Source: Salinicoccus luteus DSM 17002 (GTDB lineage: Bacteria > Bacillota > Bacilli > Staphylococcales > Salinicoccaceae). Taken from it: a DNA stretch of 64,000 nucleotides. Below the pieces are notes generated by a model, which searched no databases, was not told the origin of the DNA, and saw only the letters and a program-made list of their open reading frames with translations. Of the stretch, positions 27,466 through 36,318 are shown piece after piece. Numbering within the stretch: the first letter of the stretch is position 1; each line of letters opens with the position of its first letter. The DNA lies in contig NZ_JONV01000009.1 in assembly GCF_000712035.1 (NCBI RefSeq), positions 62,001 through 126,000 on the forward strand. The letters run 5' to 3'. The position numbers and the translations under genes were made by a program.

Positions 27466-27641
27466 TGACGGTAATGCCTGTGTAACACGAGGAACGATAC
27501 CAAGAAAGGACTTTTCAGTTCCATTTAAACTATGGATTTACGGTAGTAACATAAGGTTTCTCCCCATATTATAAGAAATGGTGTAAGCTCCCCCTTTAAA
27601 GAGGGTTTTGTCTGATACAGATGCGCGAAAGGAGAATAACG

Positions 27642-27785
27642 ATGTTCAAGGAGTACGGAAGTTTGCGTTTTCCGTTCTTTATGGTAAGTATTTTTCTTAT
27701 TGTATTTGGGTTGAGTTTTTTTGTAATGATGATTTATTTGTTTGCAAAAGATCTCCTGAATTTTCTATGGCATATCCTTTTCTGA
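27642..27785 (+). CDS. Small membrane protein (47 residues), unknown function
   Basis: ATG 27642 is preceded by AAAGGAG (27628-27634) with a seven-base spacer, one of the best Shine-Dalgarno sequences in the window. The product starts MFKEYGSLRF and then has one continuous hydrophobic stretch of about 25-30 residues (PFFMVSIFLIVFGLSFFVMM and onward) with a short tail ending in FLWHILF. It is predicted as a single-pass membrane peptide. It sits in the 409-bp gap between the Old Yellow Enzyme gene and the convergent nitroreductase gene. A weak hairpin at about 27589-27610 may end the upstream transcript. I do not recognise a family; a coincidental ORF cannot be excluded. Confidence 0.6.
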   Translation: MFKEYGSLRFPFFMVSIFLIVFGLSFFVMMIYLFAKDLLNFLWHILF

Positions 27786-27820
27786 TTTGATTCTCAAATA
27801 AGTGTCGAAAAAGTTAACAA

Positions 27821-27854
27821 TAGTGAAGCCGGAACAATCTCTCCGGCTTCACTA
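27821..27854. terminator. Bidirectional terminator hairpin
   Basis: Perfect 13-bp arms TAGTGAAGCCGGA and TCCGGCTTCACTA with an 8-nt loop, between the small membrane ORF and the convergent nitroreductase gene. T-runs are modest on both sides. Confidence 0.75.
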
Positions 27855-27874
27855 TTCAAAATTATAGTATGGAA

Positions 27875-28618
27875 TTATTTCTTTCCACCAGGGAACTTCT
27901 GTCTGTTGAGCATTTCATCAATGCCTTGGTAGTACGGTCTACTGAAGAACATAGCGACGAACTCCGTCCACGTACCAATCCTGTTGTTGTCTGATCTTGA
28001 TTGGAGATATTGTGTATACATGCTGTTGTATTTCTCAAGCAGTGGCTTCAGCTCATGATTATAGTGTTCTTCATGATACACAGCCGCTCTCGGAAGGCGT
28101 GGTTTCTGTTCAGGGTCTTCAGCAGGATGTCCGATGCACAGGCCCGATATTGGAATGACATACTCCGGCAGTTCAAGCATTTCAATCACTTCAGCGGATT
28201 TCCTGCGTATCCCTCCGATGGCCACAGTGCCGAGTCCGAGTGATTCAGCAGCCGTGACGGCGGTTCCGAGAGCGATGCCGACATCCGTTGTTCCTACAAT
28301 GAGGGAGTCGATATCGTCAGATATGTTCAAAGGCTGTCCCTCCATCTCGCTGGCAATGGATGTACGGTAAAAATCCGCACAGAATATCAGGAATACAGGC
28401 GCTTCCTCGATGTGTTTCTGATTCCCGCACATTTCTGCTAGCTTCTTCTTTCGATCAGGGTCTTTTACAGCAATGATGGAATACTGCTGACCATTGGCCC
28501 AGTTGGGTGAAGCCTGTACGGCTTCGATTATTTCATCCAATTGCCGTTCGTCAACCGTCTCATCTTTATATGAACGGAAGGAACGGTGACTCTTTAGTGT
28601 CTCTATGACTTCATTCAT
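27875..28618 (-). CDS. FMN-dependent nitroreductase (NfsA/NfrA-like)
   Basis: 247 residues. N-terminal RSFRSYKDE, then ASPNWANGQQYSIIAV, DVGIALGTAVTAAESLGLGTVAIGG (in blocks) and PISGLCIGHPAEDPEQKPRLP are the FMN and NADPH contacts of the NfsA/FRP group. Expected to reduce nitro compounds, quinones or flavins with NADPH; members also contribute to redox stress tolerance. AGGAGG lies upstream of ATG 28618. Single-gene unit. Confidence 0.9.
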   Translation of the reverse strand: MNEVIETLKSHRSFRSYKDETVDERQLDEIIEAVQASPNWANGQQYSIIAVKDPDRKKKLAEMCGNQKHIEEAPVFLIFCADFYRTSIASEMEGQPLNISDDIDSLIVGTTDVGIALGTAVTAAESLGLGTVAIGGIRRKSAEVIEMLELPEYVIPISGLCIGHPAEDPEQKPRLPRAAVYHEEHYNHELKPLLEKYNSMYTQYLQSRSDNNRIGTWTEFVAMFFSRPYYQGIDEMLNRQKFPGGKK

Positions 28619-28792
28619 TTATAAAAACCTCCTGTTTAATTCCAAGTACAATGGAAGTATAGCAACCTTTGAAGAGGAAGGGAAAAATTTGAGCAGGCTG
28701 CCCTGAGGTATAATGGGCATGTTATGGATGCTTTGGAATACCGTTTGAATAACACGCTGGAATGCCTACATATTAACGATTTAATCTATTTT

Positions 28793-28835
28793 TATAACGC
28801 CAAGTGTTACATTATTTATAACACATAGCGTTATA
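28793..28835. repeat. Symmetric nested inverted repeat (43 bp)
   Basis: Outer arms TATAACGC (28793-28800) and GCGTTATA (28828-28835) enclose inner arms GTGTTA (28804-28809) and TAACAC (28819-28824). Both arm pairs are separated by three unpaired bases, and the centre is 9 nt. No T-run follows on either strand. It lies in the 235-bp gap between the CHAP gene end and the nitroreductase start; the rest of that gap shows nothing else. Confidence 0.7.
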
Positions 28836-28853
28836 TTAAAGAGGATTCTTGGA

Positions 28854-29357
28854 TTATGACTGCGTTTCCAAGTCTTTTGGACGCGGGTTCTCCTTTGGAT
28901 GGATGTAGGAATAGCGGTCTGTATTATCTGACGTGATGGTACGTTGGGTTACTTCATAGGGCTCGGTATAATTCATTTCGGAGATGTGAATCGAACCATC
29001 TTCATTGATGGATTCGATGTAGGCAACATGTCCAAGCTCCCCTCTTTCAGTTTGAAGAATGGCACCTATTTTTGGCTCATCATTGACTGTATAGCCATCA
29101 GCTGCTGCATTTTCTGCCCATTGGTCGGCATCTCGCCAACTGGTTTCTATCATATCCCCTTGTGCCTTCACTTTTTCGAAGACATGGTAGGTGCATTCCC
29201 CGGCATCATAAGTGTTATTTGCCATCGGGTCGGGAAGCAGGTGGTACTCCAATGTTTCCCATAGGCCATCTTCAGTCTGACTATCTGCTATGAACAGGCC
29301 AGCCGCAATAAGGCCGATGATGATAAGCACAGCAAATCCTTTTTTCACGTGAAACAT
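28854..29357 (-). CDS. Membrane-anchored or secreted CHAP-domain protein
   Basis: 167 residues. An N-terminal hydrophobic segment (about 7-24) acts as signal or anchor, followed by a CHAP amidase/peptidase domain: C55 in AGECTYHVF, H110 in GELGHVAYIE and E127/N129 in HISEMNY form the expected catalytic set. Likely cuts peptidoglycan cross-bridges or stem peptides. Start is uncertain: ATG 29357 lies only two bases after GGGAGG, and a GTG at 29348 is better spaced. The protein is unusually small for a staphylococcal CHAP enzyme and has no SH3b or LysM binding repeats. Confidence 0.82.
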   Translation of the reverse strand: MFHVKKGFAVLIIIGLIAAGLFIADSQTEDGLWETLEYHLLPDPMANNTYDAGECTYHVFEKVKAQGDMIETSWRDADQWAENAAADGYTVNDEPKIGAILQTERGELGHVAYIESINEDGSIHISEMNYTEPYEVTQRTITSDNTDRYSYIHPKENPRPKDLETQS

Positions 29358-29437
29358 CCCCTCCCGACAACATTTTCTTTTTATAGCATCATATATTATA
29401 CAGACCGGCACGAACGTATAAAATAATAATGCTCATC

Positions 29438-29464
29438 AAAAAAGCCGGCCCAGAGCCGGCTTTT
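29438..29464. terminator. Terminator of the DoxX-like gene
   Basis: AAAAAAGCCGGC and GCCGGCTTTT arms around a 5-nt loop. T-runs are present in both directions, with the stronger one on the minus strand. Confidence 0.85.
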
Positions 29465-29482
29465 CATCCAAAGAGGGTGAAG

Positions 29483-29833
29483 CTATTTCTTTTTGAAAGT
29501 CTCGATGAAGCTGAGAAGACTCAAGCTGAAGAACTTGAGGGCATTCTTACTGCCTTCATAGCCATGACCGGCTTTAAGGTGTTTGAAGATGGCCACCCCG
29601 AGTACGGAACTGATCATAAGTGACCCAATACGTGTGAACGACTTGCCGAGGAAGGATGCGAACAGGAATAGTGAACCGATGGCTTCAAAGTAGCCGGCGA
29701 GTTTCATCTGCGCAGGTTCAACATTGAACTCCTGCTCAAAATCTTCACCCATCTGTCCCTCATTTTCAACTTTTGTCAGTCCACCTTCAATCATATTTTT
29801 ACCGATATAGGCATTAAATAGATAATGAATCAT
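29483..29833 (-). CDS. DoxX-like small membrane protein
   Basis: 116 residues. After an amphipathic N-terminal half there are two to three hydrophobic segments (GYFEAIGSLFLFASFLG, IGSLMISSVLGVAIFKHL, FFSLSLLSFIETF). The GYFEAIGSLFLF pattern and topology resemble the DoxX/SURF4 family, but the similarity is weak. A plain 'small integral membrane protein' is the safe reading. ATG 29833 is chosen because the preceding ATG (29842) directly abuts AGGAG. Probably monocistronic. Confidence 0.6.
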   Translation of the reverse strand: MIHYLFNAYIGKNMIEGGLTKVENEGQMGEDFEQEFNVEPAQMKLAGYFEAIGSLFLFASFLGKSFTRIGSLMISSVLGVAIFKHLKAGHGYEGSKNALKFFSLSLLSFIETFKKK

Positions 29834-29917
29834 CTGAATCATCTCCTTTTCTTATTTTGCAAGTTTCTCAAACCTGATCGTATTTGTCACTATATTTGCT
29901 TACAAAATGTAATTTAT

Positions 29918-31906
29918 TTAATTAATGTAACGATAAGACATGAGTGCCTGCAGCATCTCAATCTCTTCCTGCAATCTGGCACCGATGTTGGTATCGCGTA
30001 TCTTCTTCCTTTGAAGTTCCTCATCAACGATGCGACGCACGGAGAGCGCATCTGCGCCGTTCAACAGTACATTCTTTTTTGAATTGAAGTGCTGGTGGGC
30101 GACGAGCTGCATGCCGTATGAGTTGTATAGTAATGTATAGCCAGCGATGCCTGTAGTCTTCTGGTACGCTTTGGAGAACCCGCCATCGATGACGATCATC
30201 TTGCCGTCCGCCTTGATTGGATTCTCTCCGTCGATTTCCTTCACGGGCGTATGCCCATTGATGATATGGCCCTGATCCGGATCGAGGTCGAATTCTTCAA
30301 GCATCTTCCTGCATACATCAACATCTTCCCGCAAATGATAGTAGGGATTCTTCTCTTCCTTATGCGAAGCCTTGTCTTTGATGAAGTAGCGTTCAAATGT
30401 AGTCATCGCACGTTTGCCGAACAGGGAGGAATGCTTGCCGGTCCAGAGGTACCATACAAGGTCCGTCGATAGATCATCCGTCGATTCGATATCTTTGAAG
30501 GCTTTGCGGAGATGCTCCTCGAACTGGTTCAACAGCTCTCTTCCTTCATAGATGTTGCCATCGATTTCCATCTGTTCCATATTTCCTTCTTCGTCTACAG
30601 GAATACATCCATGAATCAGCAGGTTGCCATTATATTTCAGGTAGAGACTGCCTTTTTTCATCAGGAAGTTCATATGGCGCTTCAATTTTTCGGATTGCTG
30701 GAGGGAAAGCAGGAGTTTGTCTATGACTTCTTCTTCCTCTTCGAGTAGTTTCGCTGGATCCTCTGGATCGACAGTCGAGAAGCAGGTGTTCTCCAGTGGA
30801 TAAGTCTCGCCGTAGACTGTGATTTCCTGCTTGTCATAATCGACTTTCTCCAAGACAAGCCGCTCTTCCATTTCGAAATACGGACGGCGTTTGATGATTG
30901 GGCTTTCCAACTTGAACTGGATGATGGCGATGGCCTGGTGGATTTTTGTGATCTGGAGTTTTTCCTGCTCTGTGAGCACCTTTTCCGAATGCTGTTTCGG
31001 ATGGAAGGCAGGATTGTCTTCATAATATTTCTCAGCCAGGTTCAGAAGTGGACGGAGATTAATGCCGTAGGCATCTTCAATGATGTCAAGGTTGTCATAG
31101 CGTGCACAAATCCTGAGAATGTTCGCAAGGCATACTTTTGATCCGGCATATGCACCAATCCACAGTACATCGTGGTTCCCCCACTGGATGTCGAGAGAGT
31201 GGTAGTCAATCAGAGTATCCATGATCTTATCAGGCTCCGGTCCCCGGTCGTAGATATCTCCCACTACATGGAGATGGTCCACCACCAGGCGCTGAGTGGT
31301 ATAGGAGAGGCCTATGATGAGCTTTTCAGCCTGGCCGAGTGTAATGATTTTATCGACGATCTTTTCATAATACGGTTTTTTATTCGTATCCTCATCACTC
31401 TTATAAAGCAGTTCCTCGATGATGTAGACAAATTGTTTCGGCAAAGCTTTTCTCAGCTTTGAACGTGTGTACTTGGAAGAGGCGAAAGATATCAGTTCGA
31501 TCATATGATGAACCTTTATTTTATACCATTCATTCAGTGCCTCTTTCGAACCCACCTGGTTCTTGACCAGCTTCAATTTGTCCTCCGGGTAATATACGAG
31601 TGCCGCAAATTCACTGATTTCGTCATCTGTCAGCCTGTCCTTGAAAACATCCCGGATTTTTACCCGGACATTGCCGGAGCCGTTCCTCAGCACATGCTGA
31701 AAAGCTTGGAATTCCCCATGCAGGTCGCTGACGAAATGCTCAGTACCCTTCGGCAGGTCCAATATGGACTCGAGGTTGATGATTTCCGTGACGACTTTTT
31801 CTTCACTATTGAATTTTTCCGACAGCAGATTGAGATATTTCGCTTCCATATCCCTTTCTGCGCCGACCGTATGGGTTTTGAAACCGTTACCAAAAGTATT
31901 TACCAT
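29918..31906 (-). CDS. fbp: Fructose-1,6-bisphosphatase, class III
   Basis: 662 residues, the size of the Firmicute-specific class III enzyme. It hydrolyses fructose 1,6-bisphosphate in gluconeogenesis. Metallophosphatase motifs are [12 protein letters not shown] (about 40), [13 protein letters not shown] (about 215) and [13 protein letters not shown] (about 245), with a later INGHTPVKE (about 545). The start is ATG 31906 with AACAGGAG eight bases upstream, rather than the GTG at 31915. Divergent neighbour is absent; the methyltransferase gene lies upstream on the same strand. Confidence 0.95.
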   Translation of the reverse strand: MVNTFGNGFKTHTVGAERDMEAKYLNLLSEKFNSEEKVVTEIINLESILDLPKGTEHFVSDLHGEFQAFQHVLRNGSGNVRVKIRDVFKDRLTDDEISEFAALVYYPEDKLKLVKNQVGSKEALNEWYKIKVHHMIELISFASSKYTRSKLRKALPKQFVYIIEELLYKSDEDTNKKPYYEKIVDKIITLGQAEKLIIGLSYTTQRLVVDHLHVVGDIYDRGPEPDKIMDTLIDYHSLDIQWGNHDVLWIGAYAGSKVCLANILRICARYDNLDIIEDAYGINLRPLLNLAEKYYEDNPAFHPKQHSEKVLTEQEKLQITKIHQAIAIIQFKLESPIIKRRPYFEMEERLVLEKVDYDKQEITVYGETYPLENTCFSTVDPEDPAKLLEEEEEVIDKLLLSLQQSEKLKRHMNFLMKKGSLYLKYNGNLLIHGCIPVDEEGNMEQMEIDGNIYEGRELLNQFEEHLRKAFKDIESTDDLSTDLVWYLWTGKHSSLFGKRAMTTFERYFIKDKASHKEEKNPYYHLREDVDVCRKMLEEFDLDPDQGHIINGHTPVKEIDGENPIKADGKMIVIDGGFSKAYQKTTGIAGYTLLYNSYGMQLVAHQHFNSKKNVLLNGADALSVRRIVDEELQRKKIRDTNIGARLQEEIEMLQALMSYRYIN

Positions 31907-32016
31907 AACACACACTCCTGTTCAGATATTACCCTCCATTATACTTGAATTTTGGAAGATTTGGCGCAGTGCATTCAGATTCATTAATTTACATTCATTT
32001 TCATAGCAGATGCGCT

Positions 32017-32667
32017 TCATGAGTCCAGCATGAACGTCGTATGTCGGACATTGTTGGTGTGGATGATCTTCAATCCTGTCCTGCTGGCGATATAATGCAT
32101 GGTTTTTGGCGTGTAGAAAGAAATATGGGTGCGATCCCGCATGTAGTGCCAGTTGTTGAAGTGGTCCATGTCGTTGTGATGAAAAAGGGTCATGACAGCT
32201 AAAACCCCTTCAGGTTTTAAGAGATCAGCAAACTGGTGGAAGTATTCGAGAGGGTCTTCCAGGTGTTCGACCACTTCAGTGGCAGTAATCAGATCGTACT
32301 TTTTTCCTTCATAGATTCTTTCCGGGACATAGAACAGGTCGTATATATCCATATGGAAATCATGGTTTTGGTCGAGTATCTGGGCAAGAACCGGGGCCGG
32401 TCCGCTTCCGAAATCAAGACCATGCACCCCGCCATTGACATAAGGGAAGACCGCATCATAGAGAAACTCGTAGAAGAAATCGATATATTTAGGATCATCG
32501 ATCGAGTTGTTGTGGGAGTTGTAGATTTTGAGTTCCTCCTGTTCAGAAAGAATACCGTTTTCATCTTTAGAAATATATTCACAGAAAGTGCAGAAGTGGT
32601 AGTCACCAAGTTTTTGATGGCTGAAAATGCTAGTGTCTGAGTGGCATAATTTGCATCCCTTGTTCAT
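32017..32667 (-). CDS. SAM-dependent methyltransferase with N-terminal zinc ribbon
   Basis: 216 residues. Two CxxC pairs at the N-terminus (CKLC and CTFC, about 5-28) make a zinc ribbon. A class I methyltransferase core follows, with motif I GLDFGSGPAPVL, acidic post-I DIYD, and TATEVVEHLEDP. The fold resembles a UbiG/small-molecule methyltransferase; substrate unknown. ATG 32667 has AGAGGTGAT upstream. The terminator of hsp20 lies just before the gene, so it has its own promoter. Confidence 0.8.
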   Translation of the reverse strand: MNKGCKLCHSDTSIFSHQKLGDYHFCTFCEYISKDENGILSEQEELKIYNSHNNSIDDPKYIDFFYEFLYDAVFPYVNGGVHGLDFGSGPAPVLAQILDQNHDFHMDIYDLFYVPERIYEGKKYDLITATEVVEHLEDPLEYFHQFADLLKPEGVLAVMTLFHHNDMDHFNNWHYMRDRTHISFYTPKTMHYIASRTGLKIIHTNNVRHTTFMLDS

Positions 32668-32710
32668 CACATCACCTCTTAATCTGTGAGTTTTCCTTAT
32701 TATACCAATA

Positions 32711-32746
32711 AAAATAGGCATGAACCAAAAGGTTCATGCCTATTTT
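32711..32746 (-). terminator. Terminator of hsp20
   Basis: Perfect 16-bp arms AAAATAGGCATGAACC and GGTTCATGCCTATTTT with an AAAA loop and T-rich flank on the minus strand. Confidence 0.9.
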
Positions 32747-32761
32747 CTGATTATTTGTCAT

Positions 32762-33190
32762 TTAATTGATTTCAATGCGTTTCGAGCGGTTATCCCTATT
32801 TGTTTTTGGAAGGGTTATTTTCAATACCCCGTTGTTGAAGTCGGCTGAAATGCCGTCCTCCTTGATGTTATCGAAAGCAAACTGGCGTTTGATGGTGCTG
32901 TAGCTGCGTTCACGATGAATGACACGCCCTTGGTCATCCTTGGCTTCATTATCGATGGACTGTTCACCTGAAATCGACAGTATACCGTTACTGTATTCAA
33001 TATTGATGTTTTCCTTCTCGATACCAGGCAGTTCCGCCTCGAGAACATAGGAGTGCTCATACTCACGGATGTCGGATTTCATTGTGTTTTCAGGGAATTG
33101 TGTGAAAAGTTGACGGCCAACATCCCTGAACATATCGCTAGGACTCATATCAAAAAAGCTGTTGTTGAAAGGTTTCATTTCAAAAGCCAT
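32762..33190 (-). CDS. Hsp20/alpha-crystallin small heat-shock protein
   Basis: 142 residues. ATP-independent holdase. The alpha-crystallin domain spans about 38-130, with AELPGIEKENINIEYSNGIL and the conserved C-terminal beta strand FNNGVLKITLPK (A/G-x-L-x-I-x-LP). The C-terminal I-x-I motif (RIEIN) used for oligomer assembly is present. AAAGGAG upstream of ATG 33190. The promoter overlaps a CtsR-like operator, which fits class III heat-shock control. Confidence 0.94.
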   Translation of the reverse strand: MAFEMKPFNNSFFDMSPSDMFRDVGRQLFTQFPENTMKSDIREYEHSYVLEAELPGIEKENINIEYSNGILSISGEQSIDNEAKDDQGRVIHRERSYSTIKRQFAFDNIKEDGISADFNNGVLKITLPKTNRDNRSKRIEIN

Positions 33191-33261
33191 TTCACATCTC
33201 TCCTTTAATGATAATATGCAAAGCCCCGGATATATTCACACCCTACCGACTTTGCATTTAC

Positions 33262-33291
33262 ATTATAGCATTAAGGTCAATTTTGGTCAAA
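33262..33291 (-). promoter_or_regulatory. SigA promoter of hsp20 overlapped by a CtsR-type operator
   Basis: On the minus strand TTGACC (33290-33285), a 17-bp spacer and TATAAT (33267-33262) form a near-ideal promoter. On the plus strand GGTCAAT-TTT-GGTCAAA (33275-33291) is the tandem heptad repeat bound by CtsR (RGTCAAA-N3-RGTCAAA), one mismatch. It covers the -35 and spacer, so repression under non-stress conditions is expected. An ATGCAAAG/CTTTGCAT dyad lies in the leader (33216-33257). Confidence 0.85.
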
Positions 33292-33309
33292 TAATAAAGG
33301 ATAAAAATA

Positions 33310-33921
33310 TCATTTTTTGCGTCTTTTCATTTCCTCTGAAATGCGGCGGGCATTCTGGTCCTTCCCCTCAGCCAGATGGGCCATCACACTGTCATAGTCT
33401 TTTCCACTCTTGTTCTGGTTCATCTTGTAGGCTGCCTGGACTTCATCGACTTCTATTTTGAATCCGACGATGCCTTTCATCTGGGCTTTGCTTTTGTCTG
33501 AAAGGTTATCCCATGTCCTGCCCCTATCGCGATGTCCTTCGTAAAGGTCCAGCAGGTGGATCAGATCATTCTCCAATTCGTCCTCTGACAGCAATGTTCC
33601 AGAGCCATAGATGTGGACGGATTGATAATTCCATGTCGAAACCTCCTCCGTTTCATACCAGGAAGCGGAAACATATGCATGGGGGCCCTGGAATATGAGC
33701 AGTATATCGGCGTTATCATCAATCGTCTTCCACTGCGGATTGCCCTTTGCGACGTGTCCGGTAATGACATGGCCACCGCCATTCCGGCTCATTTCCATGG
33801 GAACATGAGTGGCCATCGGCCGGCCGTTATCATTCGATATGATTGTACCGAATGGATGGTTTCTGACAAAGCTTTCGATTTCGGCCAGATCAGTGACTTC
33901 ATAGTACTTTGGTATATACAT
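33310..33921 (-). CDS. paiB: PaiB-type FMN-binding protein
   Basis: 203 residues. Split-barrel FMN-binding fold of the PaiB family. N-terminal MYIPKYYEV, RPMATHVPMEM, HVAKGNPQWK, FQGPHAYVSASWYE and STWNYQSVHIYG are hallmarks. In Bacillus PaiA and PaiB were described as negative regulators of sporulation and protease genes. Here it lies next to, and in the same direction as, the PaiA-like acetyltransferase (21 bp apart), so the pair is probably co-transcribed. Non-sporulating relatives keep the pair, so the role is likely metabolic. Confidence 0.9.
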   Translation of the reverse strand: MYIPKYYEVTDLAEIESFVRNHPFGTIISNDNGRPMATHVPMEMSRNGGGHVITGHVAKGNPQWKTIDDNADILLIFQGPHAYVSASWYETEEVSTWNYQSVHIYGSGTLLSEDELENDLIHLLDLYEGHRDRGRTWDNLSDKSKAQMKGIVGFKIEVDEVQAAYKMNQNKSGKDYDSVMAHLAEGKDQNARRISEEMKRRKK

Positions 33922-33942
33922 CAGAACACCCCTTTTTCGAAT

Positions 33943-34464
33943 TTATGATGCGAACGGCTTCACCATAATAATGTCAGTCTGCTCTTCGTCCCCCATGTAG
34001 AAGGAATGGCTGCCGTGCTCCGAGAAACCCAGCTTTTTGTAGAAGGCTATCGCCTTATCATTCTTCTCCCATACACCCAGCCATATTTTCGAGGCCTGCA
34101 TTTCATCGGCGATATCCATAGCCTTATCGAATAGGATGCGGCCGAGACCCTGGCTTTGGAAAGCCTTAAGTATGTAGATTCGTTCGATTTCCAAAGCTTC
34201 ATTGCCCATCTCCTCGGTCTGCGCATCTCCAACATTTATTTTCAGATAGCCGGCGCGCCTGTCCCCTGCATATATGAAGAAGAACTGGGAGTTCTCTTCG
34301 GAAAGTTCATTTTTGATCTTCTCTTCAGTGAACGCTTGTGTAAGATAGGCCTCCATGTTCTCCGGTTTATTCTGTGCCCTGAACGTTTCGTCAAACGTGA
34401 TGCGGCTGATCTCCTGCAGCTGTTTCCATTCATTTTCCGTGCATCTTGTAATCGTCATTTCCAT
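33943..34464 (-). CDS. paiA: GNAT-family N-acetyltransferase, PaiA-like
   Basis: 173 residues. GNAT motif A is IERIYILKAFQSQGLGRILFDKAM with the Q/RxxGxG/A acetyl-CoA loop, and motif B is KAIAFYKKLGFSEHGSHSF. In Bacillus PaiA acetylates spermidine and spermine, so polyamine detoxification is the best guess. ATG 34464 is chosen since TTGGAG lies eight bases upstream, rather than GTG 34473. First gene of the paiA-paiB unit. Confidence 0.82.
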   Translation of the reverse strand: MEMTITRCTENEWKQLQEISRITFDETFRAQNKPENMEAYLTQAFTEEKIKNELSEENSQFFFIYAGDRRAGYLKINVGDAQTEEMGNEALEIERIYILKAFQSQGLGRILFDKAMDIADEMQASKIWLGVWEKNDKAIAFYKKLGFSEHGSHSFYMGDEEQTDIIMVKPFAS

Positions 34465-34549
34465 CTGTTTCACTCCAATGATAGGATATTCTTATTAGTA
34501 GTTTACCATGCCTGGGACATAGGAGATAACAAGTTGAAAGGAGTACTTG

Positions 34550-35191
34550 ATGAGGATAAGGCACATACTGGTTGGAATGGTCGTGATGGTATTGGCTGGA
34601 TGTGGGAGTGCAGTCAATACGATGAAGACAGCTGAAGTTTCTGAAAATGAAAAGCAGCTGATATCGGCACTGTCCGAGGAGACATTCGTTTACGGAATTG
34701 AGCATGAAAATCTGGAGAAACCTTATTTGAATATTTGGATTGAAGAGTATGTATATGGAGAAAAGCAGGAAGAGTATCTGATGATGCATAGTACGGAAAG
34801 GACGGAGGAAACTGGAAGTAGCCCAGAGGATGGAAGGCTTTATTTATCCATTCAGGGACAGGCTGGAGACAACAATCGGAAATCAATCAACATCATACAT
34901 ATGGATAGCGGAGTCTATAGTACAAGTGAGCTTGATGCTGAATTTGGTGAGGAGGTTGATATGGAGCGCATGAGCAGAACATACAGCACTGAACTTGGCG
35001 AGTCCGTTGATTTCAGTGATGAAGCGGAAGTGGTCATCGGTATTATGCAGTATACTGATAATACATCTACAGTACGGGGTGTTGTACCTGAGGCGCTGAA
35101 TGACGGGGATGTCCGTGCAGAAGCCCTTTTTGAAGAAAACCCCGTCTCCTATTTGATCAAGGCCCAGTTCACATCAGAACCCCGGACATGA
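34550..35191 (+). CDS. Putative lipoprotein of unknown function
   Basis: 213 residues. A type II signal peptide ends in the lipobox VLAGC, with the modified cysteine at residue 18. The mature part is acidic (many Glu and Asp) with no recognisable domain, as common in surface proteins of halophiles. ATG 34550 follows GAAAGGAG; a TTG at 34547 is too close. It sits alone between divergent paiA and the convergent TDT carrier gene. Confidence 0.8.
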   Translation: MRIRHILVGMVVMVLAGCGSAVNTMKTAEVSENEKQLISALSEETFVYGIEHENLEKPYLNIWIEEYVYGEKQEEYLMMHSTERTEETGSSPEDGRLYLSIQGQAGDNNRKSINIIHMDSGVYSTSELDAEFGEEVDMERMSRTYSTELGESVDFSDEAEVVIGIMQYTDNTSTVRGVVPEALNDGDVRAEALFEENPVSYLIKAQFTSEPRT

Positions 35192-35210
35192 TTATATATT
35201 GAAAATTAAA

Positions 35211-35236
35211 GGATCGCTGTCCTCGCACAGCGATCC
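35211..35236. terminator. Terminator shared by convergent genes
   Basis: Arms GGATCGCTGT and ACAGCGATCC with a 6-nt loop. The TDT carrier's stop codon begins at its end. Confidence 0.7.
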
Positions 35237-36186
35237 TAGTTATATGACTGGCTGTTGTCTGCATAGCATTGCACGATGAAAATCGAATAGCGGATCAGTA
35301 CATAGGTGACGATGATGACAGCCAGTGCCAGTTCGATGGTGGAAAGGAATCCGAGTATGCTGTTCAGCAGGCTGCTGCCATCCGTCATCTGCAGTGTATA
35401 GACGATTGCCGTAGCAGAAATGACGACTGGAAATGTCAGGGCGGCATAGCTTGGGTGGAACCTGAAACGCATAATCCTGGGGAGCATCATGACAATCAGG
35501 AAATATACTGCCTGGGACAGGATGAGCAGCAAATAGACGAGCATTTCAGAAGGATGTTCCATGACGGAGATGTAGCCGGTCAGGCATAACGAACCCGGTG
35601 CCGCGACGATGGCAACGAGTGGCAATGTGGTACGCGTAATACGCTGCTTTATCAGCTGTATGATGACAAGCGGCAGCAGGATGAGGTAGAACGTGAGAGC
35701 GATCCAGATCACAATTTGGCCGAATTCCACTCCGAAGTTGCTTGAAGTGGTTGGTATGACGCCGATGCCGACAAAAGTGACGAACCAGCCGGGATTGATA
35801 TATTCGGACTTCAACCTGTTCGGCGCGACGAAGGTAAGGGCGAAGAAAGCCATCAGTCCAAAGTGGAGAACGATGGCAAGCCACCATACAACGAATATAA
35901 GTGGAGCATTTACAGTAAAATGGCCGAGGGTATTGCAGAGGACCATGAGTGACATGGGGAATGTCGGTGATATGGCTGCCACGACTGGATTATCGAGTGT
36001 TTTCAGGGTGTCTTTGCCCGTAACGGTGATTTTCATGAAGAACAGGAGCATCAGCAGTATGCCCATGCCAGTGAACGCCCACCCGATGGCAGTGCGCTGT
36101 ATGGAGAAGAAGAGATGGCCGAGCGATACAAGACCGAGTATCAGGCCGCAGATTGAGACAGGTATCTGGTTTAGGAAACGTTTCAT
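35236..36186 (-). CDS. TDT-family (SLAC1/TehA-like) transporter
   Basis: 316 residues with about ten hydrophobic helices. The pattern MKRFLNQIPVSICGLILGLVSLG, WWLAIVLHFG and PGWFVTFVGIGVIPTT matches the tellurite-resistance/dicarboxylate transporter (TDT) fold shared with SLAC1 anion channels. In S. aureus relatives are annotated as TDT carriers, substrate unknown. The start at 36186 follows a weak AAGAAG; the longer frame to 36249 lacks support. Confidence 0.82.
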   Translation of the reverse strand: MKRFLNQIPVSICGLILGLVSLGHLFFSIQRTAIGWAFTGMGILLMLLFFMKITVTGKDTLKTLDNPVVAAISPTFPMSLMVLCNTLGHFTVNAPLIFVVWWLAIVLHFGLMAFFALTFVAPNRLKSEYINPGWFVTFVGIGVIPTTSSNFGVEFGQIVIWIALTFYLILLPLVIIQLIKQRITRTTLPLVAIVAAPGSLCLTGYISVMEHPSEMLVYLLLILSQAVYFLIVMMLPRIMRFRFHPSYAALTFPVVISATAIVYTLQMTDGSSLLNSILGFLSTIELALAVIIVTYVLIRYSIFIVQCYADNSQSYN

Positions 36187-36283
36187 AATAAGACACTTCT
36201 TTTCTAGTATTGGAAAATTTGTTATCGGCAAATTGAATGCAATAACCAAGTTTACATAAATGAGCCTATGTTTTCAATATGAA

Positions 36284-36312
36284 GAAGCAGTGATGGGCTG
36301 CACCACTGCTTC
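36284..36312 (-). terminator. Terminator of the HmoB-like gene
   Basis: GAAGCAGTG and CACTGCTTC arms around an 11-nt loop, seven bases beyond the gene end on the minus strand. Confidence 0.65.
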
Positions 36313-36318
36313 ATATTC

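Noticed and set aside
27608-27790. 60-codon ORF in the gap after the Old Yellow Enzyme gene
   Set aside because: It has no RBS and is in another frame; the 27642-27785 frame has a strong RBS and a coherent membrane peptide.
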